From Gossypium raimondii (taxonomy: Eukaryota; Streptophyta; Magnoliopsida; Malvales; Malvaceae), in contig NC_068570.1 in the NCBI RefSeq assembly GCF_025698545.1, positions 51,603,924-51,667,923 of the forward strand: 64,000 nucleotides of DNA. Direction: 5' to 3'. This document shows, piece by piece, positions 22,722-34,900 of this stretch. A program made the position numbers and the translations under genes. Under the pieces are notes generated by a model that saw only the letters and a list, made by a program, of their open reading frames with translations, did not search any database and had not been told where the DNA came from. Numbering within the stretch: the first letter of the stretch is position 1; each line of letters begins with the position of its first letter.

Positions 22722-25488
22722 TGTAGAAACTACTTTTTTTTTTTAATTTGAAAAACAGGGATCGATTTTGAAAATAAAATGGTAGTCGCCACCGATCTTT
22801 TATTGAGGTGTGATCGGTTCACCATTAAAAACGATTTCGGTCTGCGAATTTTGAGAAAACAAGTTCGGGAGTCGGTTACGCACGAAGAAGGGTTAGCACC
22901 CTCATAACGCCCAAAATTGGTACCAAATTGATTGTTTAATGTCTTAGGGTCGAAATTTTGAAAAGATTTAAAATACGATCCTTTGGAGTTTAAATTTGAA
23001 TAAACCAAATTGAATGATGAGACACATTCATTTCGAAGAAATAAATTGTCACACTCAGTGAGTTAAGATGCAACAATTCAATCATCAAAATTAAGTATGT
23101 CTTTTTAATTTTCAAATTTTGAAATTCATGCATTTTGAGAAAGTTGTTCGATCATTTAAGTCAAACGAGAAATCAGAATCCAGTAAGTTAGGTTTTGATT
23201 TCTCGAAGTTCTTAAACATCAAACATTGCCTTTATTTTAAAATTAGGATTAACAGAATGTCACATAGGATCCGACATTTTGAAATCCTAAATGCTTAGTT
23301 TTAAAATTGTATGGTTTTAATTAAAAAACATGTAGCTATCTAAATTCATCGAGAAAAATTGGAACCCAGTAAGTTAGGGCACAATTCTCTCGAGAATTAT
23401 AAATGCTAGATTTTTTATTGTGAAATAGAATGATTGTTGTGCTTTAATAAAATACAATTTTACAAATGAAACATGATTGAATAGCAATACATAAGGTAAA
23501 AGACACAATTGCAATCTAAATACCTATTGAGGAATAATAAACAAATGATTTAATTCAAGCAAAAATGGCTACAACAATTTTTATCATATTAGGCAAATAT
23601 TAATCCTAATTGTCAAATATCAAATGAATTAAATATAACAACATTTATTAATAACCACATTTTAAGCTAAAATATTTACACACAAACTTAAAATGGACTT
23701 GAAACAAAATAAAACAACATTGAATAATTGTATTTAAAATGAATTTGAAACAAGTAATATACCTTTATCAATTTAACATAGATAGTATATACAAAAAATA
23801 TAATGCATATATATATATATCAAAAAATGAGGTAGTTATATACAAAAGTGAATTTTAGAAGTAAATTACATATAAATAAAATCCATTTAAAGTACATATG
23901 TTATACATGTTAAAAACACTTGAAATTAATAATAATATCTAATATCAAAACATTAACTATTAATAATTTATGGGTACAAGAATAATAGCCTTATATATAA
24001 AATATATTATCATATAAATATTTGATATAAAAATATCCAAAAGGTAAATTTTAAAATGGAGATAAAACATTAAAATATATATAAAGATTTTATCCAATTT
24101 TCATAAAATATATGTATATTAATAAATGATTAATTAAATAATAATATATCAAAAATTTTAAAAAGGTATAAGGGATAAAAGACTAATGTATGATAAATTT
24201 AAATTACATTAATAACAATTTAAATAATAATATATTGTATTTTAAAAATTGTATTAATAATAAGTTTAAAAAAAATATCAAACTTAAAGATTAAAATAAT
24301 GTTGGAAATAACTATATCAAAATAATAATGAAATATATTTAACCATAAATAAATAAAGATTAAATTACAACTAGAATTAAAAACGAACTAAATTATTAAT
24401 CTAGTTAAATCTAAGGGACTAAAACGGAAATTAAACGCAAAGGTTCGGGCATTCAAGTCCAAATAATGGAAACGACGTCGCTTAACAGAGGGCTTAAATG
24501 CAATCGAAGTTAAATGCACAATATAAATTAAAAAAAAACAGAAGAAAAATAAATCGAAACGACACCGAATACAGAGGGGCCTATTGCGCAAATGGACCGT
24601 TGAGCAAAAACGTGCGGATCCTTCCCTCAGGTCGGGTTACCGCGCGGGTCGCAAGCCTTTAAACGGCGCCGTTTTAAGCAATATAAATCTAAAAATAAAC
24701 CCTAAACAAGGTTCATTCAGGCGTAAATAAAAAAAAGAAAGAAAATAAACCTTAAACGACGCCCCTCTCTTCTCCGCTTCCGATTCGGACAGAGTAAAGG
24801 ATGGATCCAATGGCGCGCCAAGGTAAGTTTCTTCTTCGCTTTCCTCATTTATTTCAATTTGGTGCCAAAGAAGAAAACAAAGAATCAAAGAAAATAAAAA
24901 AGAAAGAAAAAAAACGGAGAAGATCACCTTTTTTGAAGAAAAACTTTCTGCTTTGATTTTTTTGTTTTTATTCAATATCTCTCTGTAGGTTTTTTTCTTC
25001 GAGTACATCTTTGGGTTTTTATAACCCGAAAATAAAAAGAAAAAAAATAATAATACAAAAATTTTCTTTTCTGTTCTCCTTTTCGCTATTTTTGCTTGTT
25101 TTTTTCTCTTTTGTTGCTTGTTTGTCGTATTTGTTGCAGGTACTATAGTCGTACGGAGGTGCGGGCGCGCACGTACGGAGGCTCGCGTGAGTACAGAGGC
25201 TGGCGTGGAGCGGCTACACGCATGCAGGCGCAACATGTGCGAGGAGAAAGCCTGGTGGTTGCGGCGCTGGTTGGGGCTGATGCTAGGGTTTCCCCTTCTA
25301 TTGTAATCGGGTTTGGGCTAGGCTAATTTGGGATTAGAAAATTGGGTTTAGGGTCTGTTTAGGTTTGGGTAGAGATTTGGGCAATTGAGCTGGTATTGGG
25401 TCGGTGTAATATGGACATTTTGGACATTTAATATGTTTACTTTTGTTTTTATTATCCATATTGGGCCGGGCAATATTGGGCCATTACA
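22722..25488 (-). mobile_element. second solo LTR (2.77 kb) inside an L4 intron
   Basis: The element begins TGTAGAAACTAC and ends GGGCCATTACA. It is flanked by AAGCT on both sides (22717-22721 and 25489-25493). No gag, pol, primer site or polypurine tract is visible, so I call a solo LTR. Read on the minus strand it starts TGTAATGGCCCAATATTG. The open frames within (for example 24637-25326) are LTR sequence. It sits wholly within the intron between the 25607 and 22609 exon edges and probably does not break the L4 frame by itself. Confidence 0.8.
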
Positions 25489-25684
25489 AAGCTAAGAAAG
25501 TATTAGTTCAAAAACCATAAGGAATAAACTAAAGAATTTCACAGTAACACCAAGAAGGCCATAGAAGTGTGTTCTTCAAGAATCCAAAAGGAAGGATGAA
25601 GGGCACCTGTTGTCGTTTTGCAAGCTGCCATAATACAACACGATGGATAATATCCTTTCCAATAGGCACATAAAAACATCACCA

Positions 25685-25930
25685 TGTAGAAAATTGTTCT
25701 CAATGTAAAATTGTTCACATTCATATAAAAAGCTTACAGACTATTTATAGATTATAGATAACCCTTTAAAACAAAAAAAACTGAAAATATTAAAATCTAA
25801 TAATAACCAATGACTCTTGACCTTTCATTCTCCTAAAAGAAAAAAACTACTAATTTAAACCCATTAAAAAACAACATAACTCTTGACCTTTCATATAACA
25901 TAACTCTATTTCATTTAAGTTTATTTAACA
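25685..25930 (-). repeat. 3' LTR of the L4-exon Copia element
   Basis: 246 bp. On the minus strand it starts TGTTAAATAAAC directly after a short purine run (ACAGGGGAG) that serves as the polypurine tract, and it ends CAATTTTCTACA. Confidence 0.88.
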
Positions 25931-26090
25931 AAACTCCCCTGTAAACTTAAATGCTTCTGCCATCCTTTATGTCGATTAATTTCTTGTAGTTGTCGAATAG
26001 TACCATCGGTAGCGGTTTTGTGAAGATATCCACGACTTGGTCCCGACTTGCCACATGCACTAATTTCACACTTCCTTCCTTTACATGATC

Positions 26091-29000
26091 TCAGATGAAA
26101 TGAAAACGAATGTCAATGTGTCTGCTTCTCTCATGATTCACTGGGTTCTTTGCCAACTCAATCTCTGATTTATTGTCAATTCGTATCTCAGTTGCACCGA
26201 GTTGTTCTTGCTCTAACTCACCTAACAAATTTCTGAGCCATATAGCATGACACACACACCAAGATGCTGCCACATATTCAGCTTCACATGTCGATAGTGT
26301 CACGATTGGTTGCTTCTTTGAAAGCCAAGCAAATGATGTGTTACCTATAAAGAACATATATCCCGATGTACTTTTTCGATCATCTAAGTCTCCGCACCAA
26401 TCACTATCGGAATACCCAATCAACTTGTAATCTTTCATATTTGAATACAATAACCCGAGTGACACCGTTCTTTGAATGTACCGTAAGATTCACTTTAAAG
26501 CTTTCCAATGTGAATAAACCGGCTCCTCCATGAACCGACTTACAATGCCAACACTTAGCGAAATGTCAGGCCTTGTGCAAGTGAGATAGTGAATGCTTCC
26601 CACCAAACTTCGGTATTTACTTGCGTTGACTCGTTCTCCTCCATCAAATTTCGAGAGTTTTACACCTGGTTCCATTGGTGTTGATACCGGGTTGCAATGT
26701 GCCATATTGTACTTCTTCAAAATTTCCTTTGCATATGCCTCCTATGACACAAAAATACCTGTCTTTTCTTGTCTAACCTCCAAACCAAGGAAATACTTCA
26801 TTAAACCCAAATCTGTCATCTCGAATTCTTGTGTCATTTTGTTCTTAAAATCTAGTATCATCTCACCATTGTTCCCCATAAAAATGAGGTCATCGACATA
26901 AAGAGCTACAAATAACATATTACCTCCATTCTTCTTCACTTAGAGGGCATGTTCATAGAGACATTGTTTGAACTCATTCTCCTTGAACTATGTATCAATA
27001 CGAGTATTCCATGCCCGCGGTGCTTGCTTCAACCCGTAAAGTGCATTCTTCAATTTTAGCACCTTCTTCTCCTCTCTATTTTTTATGTACCTGGGTGGTT
27101 GTTCGATGTAGACTTCTTCTTCGACCACACCATTTAAGAATGTCGACTTGACATCTATTTGAAATATCGACCATTTAAATTGAGTTGCTTGTGCAAAGAG
27201 CAATCGGATTGTCTCCATTCTTACAACGGGAGCAAATAGCTCGTCATAATCGATCCCCTCCTTTTGCTTATATCCCTTTGCAACAAGTCTCGCCTTGTAC
27301 CGTTCTAACTCGCCTTGAGCATTCATCTTTCTTTTGAACACCCACTTCACACCAATGGGCTGACTTCCTTTCGATAATTTTGTTAACTCCCATGTGTTGT
27401 TACGGTCAATTGTTTTAATCTCCTCATCCATAGCAGTTTGCCACTTCTTGTCTCACATCACCTCTTCAAAACTTATATTCTCGGAATCTGGCAAAAGACA
27501 TACAATATGTACCTCATTTGTTGAATCATACAAATCTTGCAAACTTCGTATTTTTGGTTGTTGCGGTTCATCTTCATCATCGGTAATTTCAAGATCTGTT
27601 AGTATGATTGTTGGTGTAGCGATTGATGATCCTCCATCTTTGATGATAACCTCCATTGAGTTATTCCAATCCCACTCGCTTGCTTCATTACATCATACAT
27701 TACGACTTACCACATCCTTCTTACTTATCGGGTCGAGTAGCTTGTATCCTTTTGTTTTCTCATCATGCCCAATAAAAATAAACCTTTTACTTTTGTCTTC
27801 GAGCTTTGTTCTTCGTTGATCCGGTACATGTGCATAGGCCTCACTACCGAATACTTTGAGATGAGAAACTGATGGTTTTTGTCCGCTCCAAGCCTCTTGT
27901 GGTGTTTGATCATCCAACTTCACATGTGGACATCGATTTTGCACATAGATGGCACACTGCACCGCTTCCACCCAAAATTCTTTCGGCATCTTCTTGCTCT
28001 TGAGCATTGATCGAACCATGTCGAGAACAGTCCGGTTCTTCCTCTTGGCCACACCATTTTGTTGGGAAGAGTACGGTGCGATTAGGAATCGTCTTATGCC
28101 TTGCTCTTCACAATACTCCATGAAAGCCGTCGAAGTATACTCGCCACCTATATCAAATCGTACAGATTTGATGTGTCTACCAGTTGCTTTTTCCACCATC
28201 ACTTTGAACTTTTTGAACACCTCAAATGCCTCAAATTTTTCTTTAAGAAAATAAACCCATGTTTTTCGTAAGAAATCATCGATAAAAGAAATGAAATACC
28301 TTTTACCGCTAAAACATTCAGGGGTGATTGGTCCACATATGTCGGTATGAATCAATTTGAGAAGTTGCTTAGCCCGATATTCTGCCTTATTTTGAAATGA
28401 AATTCTCGCATGCTTGCCAAGCACACATTCTTCACAAAATTTTCCCTCATAGTCCGTATCTGGTAGCCCATGCACCATGTTCTTCTTCGCCAATTCGCTT
28501 AGACCACCATAATGTAGATGGCCAAAACGGAGATGCCACAGCGACGCCTTGTCTTCAACATCAACTCGCAAACATTTTCCTCGAACACTTTTCAAATTCA
28601 ACTTAAACATGCGATTTCTCTCCATTTCAACTAGAGTGACCAAACTCCCTTCCTTATCTTTCAAGTGTAACACCCGATCTTTCATAAATACCGAATAACC
28701 TTTTTCCATGAGTTGACCCATACTCAAAATGTTGCTCTTGAGGTCTGGTACATAATACACATCTTGGATTGACCCAACTAACCCATCTTGTTGTAAATAA
28801 CAAACGGTACCTTGGCCTTTTACCTCAACCTTCGACGCATCTCCAAACGACACATGTCCCGTTTAAACCTTTCGCATCTCTTTGAATAGGTGCTTGTGCT
28901 CGCACATATGGTTGCTTGCACCCATGTCAAGGTACCATACCATGTTGTTGTTGGTGTTGACTTCGTTATGTGCCATCAAGAGAAAACCTTCTTTTTTCTC

Positions 29001-29998
29001 CTTATTTTTCGTGGTTAGGTTGGTTGTCTCTTCCACCTTTTTTGAGACGCGACATTCTTTCGCAAAGTGTCCCGCCTTACCACAATTGTAACACTTATCA
29101 GAGTTACAATCCTTCGCATAGTGACCATATTTGCCACACTTGTAGCACTCGACATTAGAATAATTCGACCATCCGCCTCTTCCACGACCACGTCTTCTTC
29201 TACGCTAATTTTGTTGGTTTGAATGCTCATTCTCCTCATAATTCTCTTCTTGACCACGGCCTTTTCCACCACGACCATTTCCTCGATCTCCACAACCACG
29301 GCCTCTACCTCGAAAGCTTTAAGAATAGAGAACCTTTTCGTCTTTGATTGATGCATTGGTTTGAAGTGCTTACTCGAGTGTCTCCTCTTTCTTTTCTTAC
29401 GTTGTTCATGTACCTCGAGAGAACCGGCGAGTTTATCGACTGTGAGCATTGCTAGATCTTTTGACTCTTCTATGGCACATACGACATTCTCAAAACTGTC
29501 AATTAATGATCTCAAAATCTTCTCCACAACTCGTGCATCGGTTAACGCTTCTCCATTTCGGTTGAGTTGGTTCACCACAGTTTGAGCATGCGTGATGTAG
29601 TCGGAGACACCTTCCAATTCCTTCATCTTCATGCCTTCCAACTCACCGCGAAGAGTTTGAAAGCGGACTTGTTTAACTCGGTCAGCATCTTTGTACACTT
29701 TTGCTAAAATGTTCCATGCTTCTTTTGAAGTTGTCGCACTTGCAATCCTCTCAAAGCCCGACTCGTCAACAGCTCGGAATAACATGTACAATGCTACCTT
29801 ATCTTTTGATCGCATTTCTTTGAATGCCTTATTTTGAGCCACCGTATATCCCGTAGTAGTTGTCGGTTCTACAAAACCTTCTTGAACCATCTCCTAACCA
29901 TCTTGAGACCCGAGAAGAGCTTTCATTTGGATGCTCCAATTCTCATAGTTCACCTTTGTTAGTCGAGGCAGCGGCACATTACTGGTCACACTCTCCAT
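26091..29998 (-). pseudogene. decayed Copia gag-pol polyprotein
   Basis: The gag ATG is at 29998 just inside the primer site. An in-frame TAG (likely from TGG) lies just before 29890. Gag then runs to about 29100 with a CCHC knuckle (CYNCGKAGHFAKEC), followed by a protease-like site around 28960. GAG-pre-integrase and integrase occupy 28853-27693, reverse transcriptase about 27470-26490 with YVDD near 26890, and RNase H 26465-26091. Multiple stops and frame changes separate these blocks, so no full polyprotein can be made. Confidence 0.88.
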
Positions 29999-29999
29999 A

Positions 30000-30011
30000 G
30001 CTCTGATACCA
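30000..30011 (-). other. primer-binding site of the L4-exon Copia element
   Basis: On the minus strand TGGTATCAGAGC, complementary to the 3' end of initiator tRNA-Met, lies three bases inside the 5' LTR. Confidence 0.9.
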
Positions 30012-30014
30012 AAT

Positions 30015-30289
30015 TGTAGAAAATTATTCTCAATATAAAATTGTTGTAGAAAATTGTTCTCAATGTAAAATTGTTCACATTCATATAAAATTCTTACAAA
30101 CTATTTATAGATTATAGATAACCCTCTAAAACAAAAAAAACTGAAAAAATTAAAATCTAATAATAACTAATGACTCTTGACCTTTCATTCTCCTAAAAGA
30201 AAAACCTACTAATTTAAACCCATTAAAAAACAACATAACTCTTGAACTTTCATATAACATAACTCTATTTCATTTAATTTTATTTAACA
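30015..30289 (-). repeat. 5' LTR of the L4-exon Copia element
   Basis: 275 bp. It matches the 3' LTR but carries an extra imperfect copy of its last 30 bases (30015-30044), which accounts for its greater length. Confidence 0.85.
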
Positions 30290-31072
30290 CACCAAGCAAA
30301 ACCATGAATCCCTTGTATTCATCATGAAAATTTGTCAAGGGAATTACTAGGTCTTCAAAAAGTCCTGCACCATAATACATTAATTAAAAAAACATAACAA
30401 CACTAACCTATCCCTCCTATTACTGAAATGCTTATAAGCTGATCTTAGTCTAACAAGCATGAGATGCCATATGGAAGGTAATATAAACCGACTGTGGAGA
30501 CTCAAACTCAAAAGTTGGCATCTGTAAAGATAATTTCTCAAGGCAAGTTTAACCACAGAAGCCAATTTTTTTTAAAAAAAGAAGTGATCCAGTAACAATT
30601 GTAGGCCACCATCTGTCAATCTGTAGACCATTTAGAAAGCTAAGGAGAATACCACTAAGGTTTCCAAAATCCAACCAAAGCAAATTGGTTTCAAACTACT
30701 GTAAAGGAAAGTGCCACTACTTATAATTATCACCTTTTCAAAAGTAAACAGCTACATACAGGAATACAGTTTCATATTATTTCCCATACCTATAGTACAC
30801 TCTGGTGTTAGTACAGTCTTTGAAGACAGTAAATTGGATGGAAAAGCACCTCCGCTTGAATCAGGAGTCAAAACTGTAGTTGAAAAACTCCGATAAGCAA
30901 GGGGACCATCCTACATCAAATATAAGTAGTATAGGTTAAATACAAAGAATAGCCAAGATAGAGAAGAAAACAATAGGCTAGCATGTTAAACACATTAACA
31001 ACATGCAACATTACTAGACCAAAAACACAAACTAGAAGGGGGTAGCAACAGAATGAAACAAAGATTTCTTAC

Positions 31073-31556
31073 AATGGCTATTATGGGTATTCTGGCACCT
31101 CCGGTAGATGCAGAAACAATAAGCTCATTATAACATATCCTTATCTGTCCCTTCTAAATTAACCATGAAGTGTACTTAAAACAATTGAACCATTAACTAG
31201 TTCACTAGAACAACCCCTTTTCTAAAATTGGCTCTCTGCCATATTGGATAGATTTTGTGCAAGATACATTCAAGGAAAAAAAACAAAATGACAACAAACC
31301 TTGGAAAAGCTAAAATATTCTGTAAGAGGTAAGTTATCCACTAAAATACGCCACTGAAGTCTGGTTAGGAAGCAAAAAAAAAGTATGTCAAGTACTGCAA
31401 TCACAGATAAGCAAACGAAACAATGTTGTCAAGTTAGTATATTATTTTTACCCGAAGCATGACATGTATGAGATATGACAGTTGCGGAATTGCGTAGCCC
31501 CAAGGCAAATAATGACCCAAAAGAACTTATAATCCTTCTTGAGATATCAAAGCCAT
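31073..31556 (-). other. candidate upstream exons of the L4 gene (unresolved)
   Basis: Three coding-like segments bounded by splice signals lie upstream of the 30910 exon. 31153-31073 is 27 codons in phase 0 with both neighbours. 31353-31300 is 18 codons in phase 0 using a TTCAG acceptor. 31556-31452 begins with an ATG and contains a Ser/Arg-rich stretch (SRRIISSFGS) like mitochondrial presequences, but that frame is one base out from the ATG and its donor does not match the next exon's phase. The N-terminus of L4 is therefore either damaged or differently spliced. Confidence 0.3.
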
Positions 31557-31982
31557 AGTCCCAAAAACCAGAAACTACTTATTCAATAGCAGCAAGAACA
31601 AAGTCACCTGTTCATCTAGCTTCACACAGTTAAAAACTTATCCTGAGACTAAAGATCATAAATTCAGCGAAATGTTTTAATAATATATTCATAAACCCAA
31701 TTAAAACTTTTGCATCTAATATTATGAGCACGAAGGGTTTGATAAAATTTCATATACAAGGAACTTAAAATAAGCTAAAAGAATAGCCAAAAAAGAATAC
31801 AAAATAGTTCCCCCTGAAAGCTAAGAAGCTACAAATACAATAGAACCTAAATGAGTTGGAATTCAACTCAGTTGCTAACTAAATCATTACTTATCTTAAG
31901 AACAAACTTAATAAATTAATAGAGTAGAAACAAAACTTCTTTTTAGTGTTCGGAGTTAGGGATTACCTTAATAAATTAATAG
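31557..31982. other. spacer upstream of L4 / left side of LINE
   Basis: AT-rich. It contains a perfect 16-bp direct repeat CTTAATAAATTAATAG at 31907-31922 and 31967-31982, whose second copy adjoins the LINE-like sequence. Confidence 0.45.
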
Positions 31983-34900
31983 GGAGTTCTCTTGGTTCCT
32001 TTTTGTCTCTTCTTGATTTGGGAGGGGAGGTTGGCTTAATTTTCTTTATTTTCTTATTGATTTTGTGATACTTGTTGCTTCTTGGCTTTGATTTTGTATT
32101 ATGTTCTCTTCACAAGCTCTGGATTGGAGAAAACTTTTTGATTCATTTTCTGAGTAAAGTTTGGAGTTTTTTTTCCATCGAAAGTCCATGGTGGTTCTAT
32201 TACTGTCAAACCTCCAGCTAAGGTGTTTGATGAAGGGATTTGGAGGTGGCAGCACTCGCTAGTGGCTAAATTTCTTGGGCGGCCTCCCAATTGTGGTTCT
32301 CTGTAGAAGTTGGTCGATATGCTTTAGAGTAAACAGCGAGCTATTGAAGTCAATATGGTAAGTGAAAATTTGTTTATTTTTTAATTTTCTTCTTCTGTTG
32401 CTTGAGATTGGGTTCTAGATCATGGCTCTTGGCACATCCAGAACAAACCGATGGTGCTAAGGAAGTGGGAGCCTAATCTTTAGAGATTGGATTTCTCCCT
32501 TGATAATATGCCCATTTGGGTTAAGTTAAGTCGAGTTCTTTTAGAGCTTTTTACTCAAAAGGGGCTTAACTACATTACAAGTGCACTTGATACTCCCCTT
32601 TATATGGATAATATCACAGCTTTGCAACAACGTCTTGTTTATGCAAAGGTGTGTGTTGAGATTTCTATTAATTTTGAACTCCCTCATTTTATTATTGTTG
32701 AACTATGTGATGGTTCCTTTGTTTCTGTTGGAGTTGAAGTACCATGGCTGCCGATGCGTTGTTTACAGTATCGACCTTTGAGTCATTTTGGTAAGCATTA
32801 TTCTAAAAAGAATGAGGTGAAAGTTTGAAAAGTTAAGCCAGATGGTGCAGCCACTGTTCAAATTTCTGTTCCTGAAAAATCTGTTGCTGTTTGAAATGAG
32901 AGTGCTCCTAATGGTGGTGCAGCTTTGACTTCAACTTTTGAAGTCTCCTCTAAGGTTAAAGTCATGGTTATGGATTTTTCCCCTACTATTAAATCGATGC
33001 ATGCTTTTCTTGTGGGATCTAATAATAGATTTGAGGCTTTGGGTGTTGAGCTTGTGGATTCTAATATTGTTGTTACTGATGATATTGATGTTGAGCAAAA
33101 TGTTGTTGATGATGATAACGAAACTGTACAACTTGAGTTTTCTCCTCAGAAGCCTAGGTTGGCCTCGCTGGCAATAGCTCCTCTTGTGAGATCTTTGATA
33201 GCTACAAAGCAAGAGAACCTTAACAAAGGTAAGAAGAAGATGAATAATTCTCCTACTAAAGGGTGAGGAAAAGGAGGTGGTAAAGGGCGTACACATTCTC
33301 CTCGTGTTCCATGATTATTCTCTTTTGGAATATTAGGGAGTTTGATAATCCTCTAAAGCAAAAACTTGTAGTTGATAGGTTAGTTAGATTGAAGATTGAT
33401 GTTTGTTATTTGTTGGAAACTAGAGTTGAGTGTAATAATGCTTCGATTATTTTGGGGAAGTATTTTCAGGGGTGAAACTTTGTTTGCAATCATGATCATG
33501 TTGTTAATGGTAGAATTTTACTTATTTGGAAGAGTGCTTGTATTATGGATGTGTTGTATGTCTTTGGTCAATGTATTACATGCTGTGTGCAAGTGCAACA
33601 TTATAAAGTGTTCTTTTTAGCTGCTTATGCTTGTAATGATGATGTTTTTCGTCGAGAGTTATGGTCTCACTTGTGTTCAATGAGTGGCCATGTTGGTGAT
33701 GTTTCATGGTTGTTGGGTGGTGACTTTAATGTCACGCTTTCGCCTAAAGAGAGTTCTTTGTTTCAATAATTCTCTGTCTTTTACTGTTGATATGAAGGAT
33801 TTTCAAGCTCTGGTTAAGGAGATTGAAATATTTGATCATGCTTATTTTGGTCATGTTTTCACTTGGTCTAATCCTCAATTGGATAGGCCAATTGCAAAGA
33901 AGCTTGACAGAGTTCTTGTTAATGTAGCTTGATTGCGATTTCTACCTCATTCACAGGTTAAGTTTGCTTCTCCTGGTTGTTCGAATCATTGTCCTTCTAT
34001 TGTCTGGTTGGAGCGACTTGTGCAATCCTTGCCAAAGCCTTTTTGGTTCTTTAATTTTTAGGCTAAGCATGATAGGTTTTTGTAGCTTGTTGCTGAATCT
34101 TGGTAGCCTACTGTGGTAGGTGATCCTATGTTGAAGTTATTTACCAAGCTTAAGAGACTTAAGCCTGTCTTGAAGATGCTCAACACTAAGGCTTTTGGTA
34201 ATATTTCTGCTCAAGTTAAGGCTAAGGCTGAGGAGCTAGAGAGCCTGCAACTTGTTTTGTTACAAGTGATCTAGTTAGAAATAGTCATATTGATCAAGTG
34301 AAAGCTGATCTTTTGGTTTTGCAAGAGGCTGAAGCATGTTTTTTTATCAACAAAAAGCTCAAGTATAGTGGATCAAGGAAGGGGATCAAAGTACTAAACT
34401 TTTTCATAGTACTGTTACAGTTAAGAGGAATAAGTACACTGTTACTTCTCTTTTTGTTGCAGCTAGTAATCGGTTGGAATCTTTTGATTAAATTTCTATA
34501 GAAATTTTGAGGTTTTATCAAAATCTTTTTGGCGCAGTTGATTCCAGTGTTGTTGAATGCTTAGATTCTTTGCTTCAAGAGTTACTGCCTAAATTGTCTA
34601 ATGATACTCATCATGTGTTAACTAGCCCTATTACCAATGAGGAGATAAAGACAATTATTTTTAGGCAAGGGAATGAGAAATCCCCTAGTCTTGATGGGTT
34701 TCACAGCTTTTTTCTTCAAATCTGCATGAGGTATAGTGGGGCCTAATTTTCTTGAGGCTGTCTAGTACTTTTTTGCATCCTCCACACTCTTGGCTGCCTT
34801 TAATGCTATTTCAATTTCCTTGGTTCCCAAGTGTGATAATCCTAGATATGTAAAGGATTTTCGACCTATTTCTTGTTGTAGTGTAGTTTATAAGTGCATA

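Larger units (their letters stand above)
25685..30289 (-). mobile_element. Ty1-Copia LTR retrotransposon inserted in an L4 exon
   Basis: The element is 4,605 bp with TG...CA ends and a CACCA target duplication (25680-25684 and 30290-30294). It is in the same orientation as the L4 gene. It contains a 3' LTR, decayed gag-pol, a tRNA-iMet-type primer site and a 5' LTR. The two LTRs differ at about ten positions over 246 bases plus one 30-base duplication, so the insertion is not very recent. The pol order on the minus strand (protease, integrase, reverse transcriptase, RNase H) is that of Copia elements. Confidence 0.93.
21643..30910 (-). pseudogene. mitochondrial-type ribosomal protein L4 (uL4m) gene, disrupted by a Copia insertion
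   Basis: Exons recognised in transcription order: 30910-30790, 30364-30290 interrupted then 25684-25607, 22609-22502, 22407-22288, 22162-21989, 21744-21643. The last four are phase 0 and encode the conserved L4 core, including [52 protein letters not shown] and a C-terminus RIVERMRTPINR. uL4m is a structural protein of the large mitoribosomal subunit. The second listed exon is split after GFMVLLG by a 4,605-bp Copia element. Beyond the insertion the reading frame is also one base short (GATGTTTTTATGTGCC where the family has FDVP), so removing the element alone would not restore the frame. The N-terminal exons are unresolved (see 31073-31556). The intact downstream exons and clean splice sites suggest recent loss. 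An intact copy elsewhere is likely but not shown. Confidence 0.85.

Noticed and set aside
24637..25326. 199-codon frame and opposing frames
   Set aside because: They lie inside the second solo LTR and have no domain; the composition is LTR-like.
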